From Pseudomonas migulae (lineage in GTDB: Bacteria > Pseudomonadota > Gammaproteobacteria > Pseudomonadales > Pseudomonadaceae): a stretch of 64,000 nucleotides of DNA. The notes under the pieces are model-generated. The model saw only the letters and a program-made list of their open reading frames with translations, was not told the DNA's origin and did no database searches. Below are positions 25,301 through 33,834 of this stretch, piece after piece; the first letter of the stretch is position 1, and each line of letters begins with the position of its first letter. Location: assembly GCF_024169315.1 (NCBI RefSeq), contig NZ_JALJWR010000001.1, forward strand, positions 455,501 to 519,500, read 5' to 3'. Made by a program: the position numbers and the translations under genes.

Positions 25301-26005
25301 CTCCGCACGGGCTTCGGGCGCCAGCGGTGTGACGCCGGTGGCCTGATCCTGCAACAGTTTGTGGGTTTCGCGGGCTTCTTTGGTCTTGTCGAATGCGCGA
25401 CGACCCAGACGCGTATAGAGCGCGGTGTCGGTGAGTTTTTCCAGCAGTTCGCTGCGCTCGTTGTCGTTGGCCTTGAGGAAGGCACTGAACTCGCTTTGGG
25501 CCAGCAACACGGCACGGGTGAACTGCTCGAAGTTCAGGCCCAGGACGGCTTCGAGTTGGGCCTTGAATTCGACTTTCTGACTGGCCAGCAACTGATCCAG
25601 ATCGATGTCGCGCAAGCTCTGACGGCTGTGTTGCAGCTTGCCGCCAGCCTTCTCCCGGGCGCGGTTGGCTTCCCAGCGAGCTCGGTAGCGACGGCCGTCG
25701 ATGCCGACGAAATCCACTTCGGCATAACCTTCGCCGGTGCCGCGACGCAGCAGCGTGCGAGGGTCGCCGGTGCTGATCTCGCCGTCGGCGTCCGGCGCTT
25801 TGGCCGACACTTGAGCGTTGCTCAGCCGCGGTACGGCGCCGAACAGCGCCAGGCACAAGGCATCGAGCAAGGTGCTTTTGCCGGCGCCGGTGGGCCCGGT
25901 GATCGCGAACAAACCGGCGCTGGCCAAGGGTTCGGCGGTGAAGTCGATTTCAAATGGCCCGGCCAGGGAGGCGAGGTTTTTCAGGCGGATCGCGAGAATT
26001 TTCAT
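22364..26005 (-). CDS. sbcC: Exonuclease subunit SbcC (SMC-like ATPase)
   Basis: ATPase partner of the SbcCD nuclease, which opens hairpins and trims DNA ends during repair; 1213 aa. The Walker A motif GPTGAGKST is at residues 37-45. Long glutamine-rich coiled coils flank the zinc hook CPVC at about residues 605-608, where two SbcC molecules join. The ABC signature LSGGETFLVSLALALGLASM and the Walker B FIDEGFGSLD are near residues 1115-1160. All core parts are present. ATGA overlaps link it to sbcD upstream and to the GST gene downstream. The complex may be relevant to the many palindromic REPs of this genome. Confidence 0.97.
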   Translation of the reverse strand: MKILAIRLKNLASLAGPFEIDFTAEPLASAGLFAITGPTGAGKSTLLDALCLALFGAVPRLSNAQVSAKAPDADGEISTGDPRTLLRRGTGEGYAEVDFVGIDGRRYRARWEANRAREKAGGKLQHSRQSLRDIDLDQLLASQKVEFKAQLEAVLGLNFEQFTRAVLLAQSEFSAFLKANDNERSELLEKLTDTALYTRLGRRAFDKTKEARETHKLLQDQATGVTPLAPEARAELDERFNEAQQQLKTQQAQLKQLELQHTWLKDLRQLQDEQLSATEQLTSAQQDWQSLAGERLKLTRLEHLAPQRHQFARQTELSARLTPLAEQIQQHTQQEQDLQARQAQLEHSLSAAQTALVEAQNQHTSSAPLLRQAFEAQSTLARLIKDTGLSADLKQQAELACSEGQLTIQGLLEQQKQVAERLQRIAAELEQSTHLAPLSDAWNAYRDRLQQLMLIGNRLNKGQAELASLEHNASRAAEEWAAQKQNLEVLYKEAGAEPEAVAEQIQLLGNLLQDNRKQLRAFEELTRLWSSQQELDKRIADLQQRQSTAQQERDRLTQDGVKTKNELTVAEQTLTVTRELLERQRLARSASVEELREQLQDDQPCPVCGSPDHPYHQPEALLQSLGRHDESEQANAQKAVDSLKEKLTDLRTEVGGVIAQQKELLQQQEQLVAQQQNLAPSLDAHPLSAQLFSQDIAKRDAWLIQQNSQLNQSIAQDEQRQTALLTLQQDAARLQQQLRNAETASQQATQHLSNQQRELSNDRQRLDEELTAFSTLLPADTLDALRSEPAATFMQLDRQIGQRLEQLDQQRDELSEQQQRQQTLDKEQDRQLTRVQQLEAAQQQFTALAEQQQACQQQLTQLLGSHSSAEQWQQQLDQAVEQARNAETAANQELQSVRTRLVQLAAELKAQQDRLIALETENRELNTRIADWRALHPELDDGSLEQLLSVDDQQVSELRQRLQHNEKAIEQAKVLLQERDKRLTTHQAQHNGNLDAEQLATALTELQGQFAASEHRCAELRAEQAEDQRRQNANQALAQQIADAYAEYQRWARLNALIGSASGDTFRKIAQAYNLDLLVHHANVQLRQLVRRYRLKRGGSMLGLLVMDTEMGDELRSVHSLSGGETFLVSLALALGLASMASSTLKIESLFIDEGFGSLDPESLQLAMDALDGLQAQGRKVAVISHVQEMHERIPVQIQVHRQGNGLSTLEVK

Positions 26006-27246
26006 GGCTGTTCGCTCTCCATCTGCACGTCCTGCAACAACTCGGCAAAGTCTTGCAGCGTTTGCTCGTCGACCTCGCTGCCGTAGTTGTCCTGCCAGGC
26101 GCGGCTGAACAGTTCCTGAGGGGTGAGTTGGTCCAGCTCGATCAAGGGGGAGCCATCATCGATGCCATCGCGGCTGCCGTTGCCCGCGTATTCGGCGGCA
26201 ATACGCACCAGGCGCACGGCTTTGCCTTGCAGGGCGGTTTCAATCTGGTTGCGCAAGTCCGGTTGCGGTTCGTCGAGGCGAACCCGGACTTCCAGCCACG
26301 GCTGGCGCTGAATATCCGCCAGCAGATCGATGTTCGGCAGGTCGGCCAGTTGCAGGAGGACTTCGGCCAACGGTGCGGGGCCAATACGCTGCAGGTTCAC
26401 GGCGCGGGGAATCAGCTTCGGCTCCACGCTGACCAGGGTTTCGCCGTCGAGCTGGATGTCGAGAATCTGATGCTGATAACCGATTTCGGAGAACGACAAC
26501 GGAATTGGCGAGCCGCTGTAGCGAATGCGTTCTTCACCGTTGACCTTCTGCGGCTTGTGCAAGTGACCGAGGGCGACGTAGCTGATGCTCGGACCGAACA
26601 GGCTGGCGGGCAGGGCTTCGGCGTTGCCGATGATCAGGCTGCGCTCGGAGTCTTCCGACACAGAGCCGCCGGCCATGTGCGCATGACTGATGGCAATCAG
26701 CGCCTGGCCCTTCTTGCGCTTGGCGTTGGCGGCTTCGATCAGCCACTCGTGAACCTGACCGATACCGCGCAGGTAGTTGTCACCCAAGTGCGCGCCGGTC
26801 ACTTCGGCAGGGCGCAGGAAAGGCAGCGCCAGGCACCAGGCAACGGTTTTTCCCTTGGCGTCCGGCAGTGGCAGCAGCAAACGCTCGGCGTCGAGCTGCC
26901 CGTCATCCAGCCACAGCACACGACCCAACGCATGGGTGCGCAACCGGCGCATCAGCGGCGCCGGCAGTTCGATGCGCGAACCGGAATCGTGGTTGCCGGC
27001 GATCATCACGATGGTCAGCTTCGGTTGCTGTTCGTGGGCGCTGACGATGAAGTCGTAGAGGCGTTCCTGGGCTTTGACCGGCGGATTGACCGTGTCGAAG
27101 ATATCGCCAGCAATCAGCAGCACATCGGGCTGGTCCAGCTTCAGCTGGCGCAACAGCCACTCGAGGAAACAACCGTGCTCGAAATCGCGGTCCTGGCCGT
27201 GCAGGTTCTGCCCAAGGTGCCAGTCGGAGGTGTGAAACAGACGCAA
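26002..27246 (-). CDS. sbcD: Exonuclease subunit SbcD (Mre11-like nuclease)
   Basis: Manganese-dependent nuclease subunit of SbcCD, 414 aa. The phosphoesterase motifs are complete: SDWHLG (D8, H10), GDIFD (D48), GNHDSG (N85, H86, D87), a later SHAHMAGG and the GHLHKPQ motif near residue 230. The C-terminal part provides the contact with SbcC coiled-coil bases. First gene of the operon; its promoter should lie in 27247-27488, divergent from the LPMO gene. No operator was recognised there. Confidence 0.97.
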   Translation of the reverse strand: MRLFHTSDWHLGQNLHGQDRDFEHGCFLEWLLRQLKLDQPDVLLIAGDIFDTVNPPVKAQERLYDFIVSAHEQQPKLTIVMIAGNHDSGSRIELPAPLMRRLRTHALGRVLWLDDGQLDAERLLLPLPDAKGKTVAWCLALPFLRPAEVTGAHLGDNYLRGIGQVHEWLIEAANAKRKKGQALIAISHAHMAGGSVSEDSERSLIIGNAEALPASLFGPSISYVALGHLHKPQKVNGEERIRYSGSPIPLSFSEIGYQHQILDIQLDGETLVSVEPKLIPRAVNLQRIGPAPLAEVLLQLADLPNIDLLADIQRQPWLEVRVRLDEPQPDLRNQIETALQGKAVRLVRIAAEYAGNGSRDGIDDGSPLIELDQLTPQELFSRAWQDNYGSEVDEQTLQDFAELLQDVQMESEQP

Positions 27247-27488
27247 GGCGAGCTCCGTAGGGAATAGGTGATGGCCGCGAGGAATTCAGGGCGGCGAAAG
27301 GGGAGAGAGTTTACTGGCAAATGCTTCGGGTTGCTGAAGGGCTTCTTGCAGATCGCCGACAGTGAATAACCGACCAACGACCTGTCGACCTGTTACTTCT
27401 GACAGTTATCGCGGCGCAGGACTGGGCGTTTAATGGTTGCGGAGGGTATGGAGCCCTGGTAGCGGTTAAACAAACGTGGAGAAACACC

Positions 27489-28838
27489 ATGTCAACGAGC
27501 AGCCCGAACACGAATAGCCAAAACATTTCACCGAGGCACGGCCATGTCTTTTCTCCCGAATCACGGGCTTATTTTGCCTGGCTGGAAGGGAAGCTGGATG
27601 ACGGCGCGCTGAACCAGCGGGAGTCCGGAAAGCATTTCCCGCAGACTGTTGGCGGTTTGAAGGATCCTTTGGCTCCGGACGACGTGCTCAGCGCCGCGCC
27701 ACCTCCGGATGGCAAGATTGCCAGCGCAGGCCAACTGACCGGTGCGTTTCTTGATCAGCCCGGTGACCACTGGCAAAAGCACGAAGTGCGCAGTGGTGAA
27801 TCATTGCCTGTTTCATGGAATTTTACGGCTAACCACCCAGCAAGGCGCTGGGAGTATTTCATCACCAATGAAGACTGGGATTGCAACAAAGTCCTGTCGC
27901 GCGCTCAATTTGGCGCGAAGCCATTTTATACGGTGGAAAACAAATGGCAGCCGTTCTGGAAATATCCAAATGAATTAATGCCACCGTCCCCCACCGAGCA
28001 TGACGTTCCGTTGCCCACGCGTGAGGGCTACCACGCGTTAGTGGCTATTTATGTCGTGGCCGATACGGGAATGGCTTTCTATCAAGTTATTGATCTGGAT
28101 TTCAAGAAGCCCGACGAAGTTGAGCGTCCCGATGCACCGACCGACCTGAAAGCCAGCGACATAACCAACAAACAGGTGAAGTTGACCTGGAATCCTGCGA
28201 CGGGCCCTTACCCCATCGACTTTTACCGTATTACGCGTAACGGGACGAGCACGGTTGATATCAAGGAGCCGCTGACAGAGTGGATTGATCGTAGCGTTGC
28301 TGCCGAAACCCTATATGAGTACTTCATCTGTGCAGTCGATGTTCGCGGCAATTTTTCTATGCCCAGTCGGGCCGTTCAAGTGCGTACGCCGGCAGAAGAC
28401 GGGGCTCCCACCGCTCCGTTGAACCTGCACAGCATGGGCCAGACATCGACCAGCATCAGCTTGATGTGGGGCGCTTCGACCGGTAGCGCACCGATTGAGA
28501 ACTACCTGATTTTCCGTGACGGTCAAGAAGTCAAATCCGTGAGTGGAAACCAGACCTCGGTTGACGATACGGGTCTGACGTCGGATACCATTTACCAGTA
28601 TTCCGTGAAAGCGCTCGATCTGAACGGAAAGCTGTCACTCCCGAGCAACGTCCTGTCCGTCAAGACGCTCAGTGGGAGTGGGCAGGATCCGGCGTGGGAG
28701 CTGAATGCCAAGTATGAGATAGGTGCGCGGGTCAGTCATTCCGGGAGGATCTGGCGTTGCATTCAGGCGCATATTTCCTACGCGCCGGGGTGGGCGCCAG
28801 GTGAGGGCGGTAACGTGCTTTGGGTACAAACAACCTGA
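27489..28838 (+). CDS. AA10 lytic polysaccharide monooxygenase with two FnIII and a chitin-binding domain, no signal peptide
   Basis: Copper enzyme that oxidatively cleaves crystalline chitin or cellulose; 449 aa. The AA10 domain spans about residues 17-205: HGHVFSPESRAYFAWLEG at the start, the second histidine-brace ligand H116 in NFTANHPARRWEYFI, and the axial F197 in MAFYQVIDLDF, all aligning with CBP21-type enzymes. Two fibronectin III domains follow (about 212-300 and 306-395), then a CBM5/12-like module (400-449: GARVSHSGRIWRCIQAHISY, then WAPG and LW). The catalytic histidine H17 is preceded by a 16-residue polar leader instead of a Sec or Tat signal. GGAGAA precedes the ATG. Secretion and N-terminal processing are therefore unexplained. 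Confidence 0.9.
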   Translation: MSTSSPNTNSQNISPRHGHVFSPESRAYFAWLEGKLDDGALNQRESGKHFPQTVGGLKDPLAPDDVLSAAPPPDGKIASAGQLTGAFLDQPGDHWQKHEVRSGESLPVSWNFTANHPARRWEYFITNEDWDCNKVLSRAQFGAKPFYTVENKWQPFWKYPNELMPPSPTEHDVPLPTREGYHALVAIYVVADTGMAFYQVIDLDFKKPDEVERPDAPTDLKASDITNKQVKLTWNPATGPYPIDFYRITRNGTSTVDIKEPLTEWIDRSVAAETLYEYFICAVDVRGNFSMPSRAVQVRTPAEDGAPTAPLNLHSMGQTSTSISLMWGASTGSAPIENYLIFRDGQEVKSVSGNQTSVDDTGLTSDTIYQYSVKALDLNGKLSLPSNVLSVKTLSGSGQDPAWELNAKYEIGARVSHSGRIWRCIQAHISYAPGWAPGEGGNVLWVQTT

Positions 28839-28846
28839 CTTTTGCA

Positions 28847-28879
28847 CTGGAACAATCATCCCGGGGAGGGTTGTTCCAG
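28847..28879. terminator. Hairpin between the LPMO gene and batD (convergent)
   Basis: CTGGAACAA / TTGTTCCAG, a 9-bp perfect stem with a 15-base loop between convergent stop codons. It lacks a T-run, so terminator function is uncertain. Confidence 0.5.
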
Positions 28880-28897
28880 ATCACCTGAGGGCAGTAT

Positions 28898-30538
28898 CTA
28901 TTTCGGATAAAGCGGCGGCAGGCCACTGTCGCCCACCGGATCATGAACCCGCTCGGCAATCGGGATCGCCTTGATCGCGCGCCACAACTCCTCGCCTTGC
29001 CAATGCTGGCCAGTTTCGCTGTACAGCGCCCCGTTCAAACCATCCAGCGCATCGGACAACGGCACAAATCGCGCCGCCATGTCGGCCAGGGTTTCCGGTT
29101 GTTGCCGGGCCCAGGCGTCGAGGGCCTGGCGGGTGGCGTGGGGGTCGTTGGCCTGGCAGGCGCGCTTGAGGTCGTCGAGCACCGTGCGCGGGCTCGGGCC
29201 GGTCTGCGTTGCTCGCAGGATCGCCGGTTGCCAGCGGGCGCGCCACCAGAGGCCGAAGCCCAGCAAGGTAGTGCAGGCCAGAATCATGGTGCTGAGTTTC
29301 CACCACCAGAGCGCTTCGTTGTCGGCAGCGGAAATCACCGGTGGCATGCCCGCCGGTGCATCGACCATCAAACCTGGATTGTTCGCCACTTGCAGGGGCC
29401 GGGCCGGCAGGCTGGTGTGTTCCAGATGGTCCTCGAAGGTGTTCCACCAGACCACTTCCACGGCGGGCAACTCAATGGCACCGTTGCGCACAGGCACCAG
29501 CGCTTCACGGTCCTCGCGACTGCCGATCAGACCGCGCTCGCTGTTCTGGTTGACCAGCACCGGCTGATCCGGATAGCGCCGCAAGCCATTGACGTCGGTC
29601 GCCGGCAACGGTGGCAGTTGTGAACTGGCCAGGCCTTCGGCCTTCAAGGTCAGGCTGCGGGTCAGCGAATCGCCCACCTGCGCATGATCCGGTTCCGGGT
29701 TCCAGCTCTCGCTCAGACTCAGGCTCCTGGCCGGTAGCCAAGGCACATCAGCCGGGTAACTGGCGGGTTTTGCCTTGACGGTCAGCGGCAGTACGGCCGA
29801 GCTGACGCGCATCAGTTTGCCGGACTTCGGTACCTGGGAATCGACCTCCTGGCTCGGTTGCGCGTCCACCAGCGTGGCACTGAAGATCTGCGCCGGAATG
29901 ATCAACTGGCCACTCTGTTGCGGGTAGATCGCGTAACGCAGTTCGATCACGCCGTGGCGCAGGCCGTTGATGTCTTTTTCGTAAGTGCGCGACTCACCCA
30001 GTTGTTCGATGCGTGCATCAGGGATCTGCAACGGGGTCAGGCTGCTGTCGTCGTACAGCGAAACGGAATGGTAGATACGCAAGGTCAGGATCGCCTGGGC
30101 CTGCACGTACACGCTGTTTTGATCGAGGCTGGCGTCGATGAAGACCGGGGCCAGTTTGTGGGTGCTGTCCTGGGTTTCGCTTTCGACCACTTGCAGGGTG
30201 ATCGGCTGGCTCTGCACCTCGCCCAGCTGCAGCGGTGGAATCACCACGCTGCCGTTCTGGCGAGGCAGGAGAGTGATGATCCAGCGGGTGGTGGCGCGGT
30301 TGTCGCCGTTGATGGTGGTCAACTGGTTGACCTGGCGGGTGCCGCGCACGTCGAACAGCGGTTCCAGCGCCGTCAGGTCAGGCTTGCCGAACTGCGTCAC
30401 GTCGTTGGATTCCAGGGTCAGCTCGACCGTCTCGCCGGAGTTCAGGCGAGTGCGATCGACACTGGCGACCAGCCCCGCAGCCTGGGCCTGTACCGTCCAG
30501 AGAAACATCGCAAGCAAGAAAGCGGTGAAGCGGGTCAT
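28898..30538 (-). CDS. BatD family protein
   Basis: Membrane-anchored protein of 546 aa, last gene of the moxR/Bat operon. A signal peptide (about residues 1-20, ending QAQA) is followed by a periplasmic region of repeated beta-sandwich domains with LNSGETVELTLESND and later GDSLTRSLTLKAEG segments, then one transmembrane helix near residues 415-435 (LSTMILACTTLLGFGLWW) and a cytoplasmic tail. Bat proteins were named for oxygen tolerance in Bacteroides; in other bacteria the cluster is tied to stress resistance, and the biochemical role is unclear. The start overlaps the previous gene by ATGA. Confidence 0.88.
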   Translation of the reverse strand: MTRFTAFLLAMFLWTVQAQAAGLVASVDRTRLNSGETVELTLESNDVTQFGKPDLTALEPLFDVRGTRQVNQLTTINGDNRATTRWIITLLPRQNGSVVIPPLQLGEVQSQPITLQVVESETQDSTHKLAPVFIDASLDQNSVYVQAQAILTLRIYHSVSLYDDSSLTPLQIPDARIEQLGESRTYEKDINGLRHGVIELRYAIYPQQSGQLIIPAQIFSATLVDAQPSQEVDSQVPKSGKLMRVSSAVLPLTVKAKPASYPADVPWLPARSLSLSESWNPEPDHAQVGDSLTRSLTLKAEGLASSQLPPLPATDVNGLRRYPDQPVLVNQNSERGLIGSREDREALVPVRNGAIELPAVEVVWWNTFEDHLEHTSLPARPLQVANNPGLMVDAPAGMPPVISAADNEALWWWKLSTMILACTTLLGFGLWWRARWQPAILRATQTGPSPRTVLDDLKRACQANDPHATRQALDAWARQQPETLADMAARFVPLSDALDGLNGALYSETGQHWQGEELWRAIKAIPIAERVHDPVGDSGLPPLYPK

Positions 30539-32271
30539 CGAGTTTTTTCCTGATCCTGATGTTGTTGCTGTTCGTACCAGAATTTGCGCCTGAGCAATTC
30601 ACCCGGGTCATCCGGGATTTTGCGCAGCCATTGTTCCAAGGCCTGGCGCTGTTCGCCATCGATGGCATCGCTGGCCGGGCGCAACGGCGGGGTGGTGCTT
30701 TGTTCGTCGCCCAGCTCGCTGCCGGGTACCTCATTGGTGCCGGGCCGCGGGGCTGTCGTATCCGACTGCTCCGCATCGGGCGTAGTCGCCTGGGCATCGG
30801 GCTTCGGCTCGCCACTGTTCGACGGTTGAGTGGCTGCGCCGGGTGGTGGCTCCTGCGGGGCCCCGGTCTCGTCGCCTTCGGTTTTGTCCGGTTCAGCGGC
30901 TTTTGGTGTGTTTTTTTGCTTGAGCAGGTTTTCTACCAGCGCCTTGTTGGTCAGCGCCGGGCGCAGATCCGGCTGGCGTTCCAGCGCCTGGTCGTAAGCA
31001 TCCAGCGCGGCTTCCAGCTCTCCGCTTTTTGCCAGCGCGTTGCCACGATTGTAGTGGGCGAGAGCGTCATTACCCTCGGCGAACCGCTGGGCGGCGCCAC
31101 CGAAGTCGCCGGCCTCATAGAGCGCCACGCCTTGCCATTGTCGATCTTGGAAGTGTTGCGCGGCCTCGGCGGGGCGCTTCTTCTTGAGCAGGTGCAGACC
31201 CTGTTGATCCGGACGCAGCCACAAGTCTTCGAAGTCGAAGGCGTAGCTCGGTTGCGGCAGCAGGAACAGCAGCGGCAGGCAGAACAACCAGCCGCGCCGC
31301 CCGGCGCAGGCCGCCAGCAGCAACAGCGGCAACAACAGCCAATAACCCTGATCGGCCCAGGTATCGAGGCGCAAGGTCTGGCCGTCATTGCGCAAATTGC
31401 GCGGGCCGTCGAGCAGGCCGAGGGCGCGCAGGTCGGCATCGTCCAGTCGCGCATGGCGATAACGCCCATCAAGACCGTTAACGAACGCTTTCAGGTTCGG
31501 CTCGTCGAGGTGCGGCACCAGAATCGCGCCCTGATCATCTTTGAGGAAACTGCCGTCTTCCTGCGTGATCGGCGCACCTTCGGCGGTGCCGATGCCGAGC
31601 ATCAGCAATTGTGTCGACTTGCCGTCCAGCGCCTGTTGAATCCCTTCGCGTTCCAGTTCGGTCAGGGACGAGCCGATCAGCAGGATCCGGCCGTCACCCA
31701 GCGCGCTCTGATTCAGCAACGCCAGGGCCTTGGTCACCGCGAGGTCGGCGCGATGACCTGCCTGGGGCATCAGCGACGGTTTGAGTGCATCCAGCAGATT
31801 ACGGCTGGTGGACAGATCGTCCGACAGCGGCACCAGCGTGTGCGCGCTGCCGGCGTAGACGACGATGGCGGTCTGCGCGTCGCTGCGATTCTGCAGCAGG
31901 TCGAACAGCTTGCGCCGGGCCTGTTCCAACCGGTTTGGCGTCACGTCGGTGGCGAGCATTTCCGGGGTCAGCTCCAGGATCACCACCAGCGGGTCGGCCG
32001 GTTTCTGACTGGTTTGTTCGACACGCTCCCAACCCGGGCCGAGCAGCGCCAGTATCGTCAACAGCCACGCCACGCCGAGCGCGATCCACGGCAGTTTGCT
32101 GTCGCGACCGTTACCGCCACTGAGCAATGCGGAATGAAAAGCGGGAGGCAGAATCATCTGCCAGCGCCCGGCGCGCTTCTGCCGGTGCCAGAGTTGCCAG
32201 AGCAACCAGCCGAGCAGCGGCAACAACAGCAGCCACCAAGGGCGGAACCAGTAAGGCCACAGCGCGCTCAT
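30535..32271 (-). CDS. VWA and TPR membrane protein (BatB/BatC fusion)
   Basis: Protein of 578 aa. Two N-terminal helices (about residues 11-28 and 60-80) are followed by a von Willebrand A domain, a further helix pair near 310-345, TPR repeats (about 365-455: AQRFAEGNDALAHYNRGNAL and following) and a long Pro/Glu/Thr-rich tail. This combines BatB (VWA) and BatC (TPR). The metal site is unusual: where VWA proteins have DxSxS, this one reads ELTPEM (E100, T102, E104), so the MIDAS motif is degenerate, while BatA next door keeps it. ATGA overlaps on both sides. Confidence 0.88.
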   Translation of the reverse strand: MSALWPYWFRPWWLLLLPLLGWLLWQLWHRQKRAGRWQMILPPAFHSALLSGGNGRDSKLPWIALGVAWLLTILALLGPGWERVEQTSQKPADPLVVILELTPEMLATDVTPNRLEQARRKLFDLLQNRSDAQTAIVVYAGSAHTLVPLSDDLSTSRNLLDALKPSLMPQAGHRADLAVTKALALLNQSALGDGRILLIGSSLTELEREGIQQALDGKSTQLLMLGIGTAEGAPITQEDGSFLKDDQGAILVPHLDEPNLKAFVNGLDGRYRHARLDDADLRALGLLDGPRNLRNDGQTLRLDTWADQGYWLLLPLLLLAACAGRRGWLFCLPLLFLLPQPSYAFDFEDLWLRPDQQGLHLLKKKRPAEAAQHFQDRQWQGVALYEAGDFGGAAQRFAEGNDALAHYNRGNALAKSGELEAALDAYDQALERQPDLRPALTNKALVENLLKQKNTPKAAEPDKTEGDETGAPQEPPPGAATQPSNSGEPKPDAQATTPDAEQSDTTAPRPGTNEVPGSELGDEQSTTPPLRPASDAIDGEQRQALEQWLRKIPDDPGELLRRKFWYEQQQHQDQEKTR

Positions 32272-33347
32272 CGGCGTCTCCGCAGGCGCAGGCGCTTGAG
32301 CCGTTGGCGCCAGTCAGGCAGTGGCGTCTGCAAGAACAGATCCTTGGTGAATAGACGCTGCAACGGGTTGTCCGGCCAGCGTTCGCGGACGACCAGCAGC
32401 ATGCTCAACAGCAGCGCCATCGCCAACGGCCAGTGATACAACGTCTGCGCCGGGCGGGCCTGGGTCGGTTGTTGAGTCACCGGCTCCAGTTGATCGAGGG
32501 TTTCCTTGATCGATTGCAATTCCTTGCCATCGCGGGCACGGAAATACTGGCCACCCGTGGCGGCGGCGATGGCCTTCAACGCGGGCTCGTCGAGGTCCAG
32601 GCTCGGGTTGATGCCAAGGAATCCCGTCGTGCCGCTTTGCTCGGGATCGGCGCCGATGCCGATCGGGTAGATTTTCACGCCTTCCTTGGCCGCCAGCCGT
32701 GCCGCCGTCAGCGGGTCGATTTCGCCGCCGTTGTTGGCGCCGTCCGTGACCAGGATCAGCACGCGGCTTTGCGCCGGACGCAGGCGCAGGCGTTTGAGCG
32801 CAAGACCGATGGCGTCGCCGATGGCGGTGTTCTTGCCGGCGATGCCGATGCGTGCTTCGTCGAGCCAGATCCGCACGGTGCGCCGGTCGAACGTCAGGGG
32901 GGCCTGCAAGTACGCCCGGCTGCCGAACAGGATCAGGCCGACACGGTCGCCTTCACGGCTTTCGAGAAAATCACCGAGCAAATGTTGAACCAGCGTCAGG
33001 CGGCTGACCTCATCGTCCTGCCACTGCATGTCGGGAAAATCCATGGAGCCGGAAACGTCCACCGCCACCAGCAGATCCCGGCCGCTGGCGGCAATCGGCA
33101 ACGGTTCGCCGAGCCACTGCGGGCGCGCCGCGGCGATCAGCAAAAACAGCCACAGCAGCATGAACGGCGCTTGCTGGCGCCAGGCCGGCAGATTGGCACG
33201 AGCACGACGCCGGGCGAGGCCTTCGAGGTCGCTGAGGAAGCTGACTTTGAGCGCCGGTTCGCCGCTGTCGGCCACCGGCAACACCACACGCATCAACCAG
33301 GGCAGCGGCAGCAGGGCGAAGATCCACGGCCAGGCGAACTCAAACAT
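32268..33347 (-). CDS. BatA-type VWA domain protein
   Basis: Inner-membrane protein of 359 aa. Helices at about residues 5-23 and 61-75 precede a von Willebrand A domain with an intact MIDAS motif DVSGS (D97, S99, S101), a threonine in the second loop region and a later LVTDGANNGG acidic loop. A final helix lies near residue 325. The start at 33347 (MFEFAWPW) fits BatA proteins better than an in-frame ATG 42 bases upstream. It overlaps the DUF4381 gene by 8 bases. Likely a metal-dependent adaptor in a complex with the MoxR ATPase. Confidence 0.88.
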   Translation of the reverse strand: MFEFAWPWIFALLPLPWLMRVVLPVADSGEPALKVSFLSDLEGLARRRARANLPAWRQQAPFMLLWLFLLIAAARPQWLGEPLPIAASGRDLLVAVDVSGSMDFPDMQWQDDEVSRLTLVQHLLGDFLESREGDRVGLILFGSRAYLQAPLTFDRRTVRIWLDEARIGIAGKNTAIGDAIGLALKRLRLRPAQSRVLILVTDGANNGGEIDPLTAARLAAKEGVKIYPIGIGADPEQSGTTGFLGINPSLDLDEPALKAIAAATGGQYFRARDGKELQSIKETLDQLEPVTQQPTQARPAQTLYHWPLAMALLLSMLLVVRERWPDNPLQRLFTKDLFLQTPLPDWRQRLKRLRLRRRR

Positions 33348-33834
33348 GCTTGCGAATCCAGGTATCGACGGCTTGCGTGAGGCCGGCAATGGCCTTGTCG
33401 TCGAGTTTGCATTCGGGTTTGTAGGCGCCTTCGACCAGCACCATCCAGCGCGTCAGGCCGGCGGCCGGGCAGCGGTTGTCGAGGAACGCCAGCCATTTGC
33501 GCCCGTTGAGGGTGTGGCTCTGGCTGTAGGGGTAATGGTTGCGGCACAGGCGCTTGAGCAAACCGTTGAGTTGCTGCAGCCAGGCACCGGCCGGCGCGCC
33601 GTCGTAGGGTTTGGGCATCAGCGCCAGTTCGGCCAGTGCGGCGAGGCGTACCGGGTCCAGCGGTTGTTCGGCGCGCACGATGGGGCGCTTGTTCGGCAGG
33701 AAACGCCGCGCCTTCCACAGGCCGAAGCCGATCAGCGGCAGCAACAGCAGCAATAGCCACCAGCCCGGCGCGGGAGGCCAGAAGCCTGGCGGTGGCGGGG
33801 AAATCAGTGGTTGCAGTTGATCGAGGCTGCTCAT
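33340..33834 (-). CDS. DUF4381 domain membrane protein
   Basis: Small membrane protein of 164 aa. A proline-rich leader (LISPPPPGFWPPAPGWW) leads into one transmembrane helix (about residues 28-42) and a cytoplasmic domain with an RLAALAELALMPKPYDG segment. The family occurs specifically between the DUF58 and BatA genes in such operons; function unknown. The start ATG at 33834 overlaps the DUF58 stop (ATGA). Confidence 0.85.
   Translation of the reverse strand: MSSLDQLQPLISPPPPGFWPPAPGWWLLLLLLPLIGFGLWKARRFLPNKRPIVRAEQPLDPVRLAALAELALMPKPYDGAPAGAWLQQLNGLLKRLCRNHYPYSQSHTLNGRKWLAFLDNRCPAAGLTRWMVLVEGAYKPECKLDDKAIAGLTQAVDTWIRKHV

Noticed and set aside
30559..32436. 625-codon open frame on the plus strand opposite the BatB/C gene
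   Set aside because: Antisense shadow of an operon with strong domain support on the minus strand.
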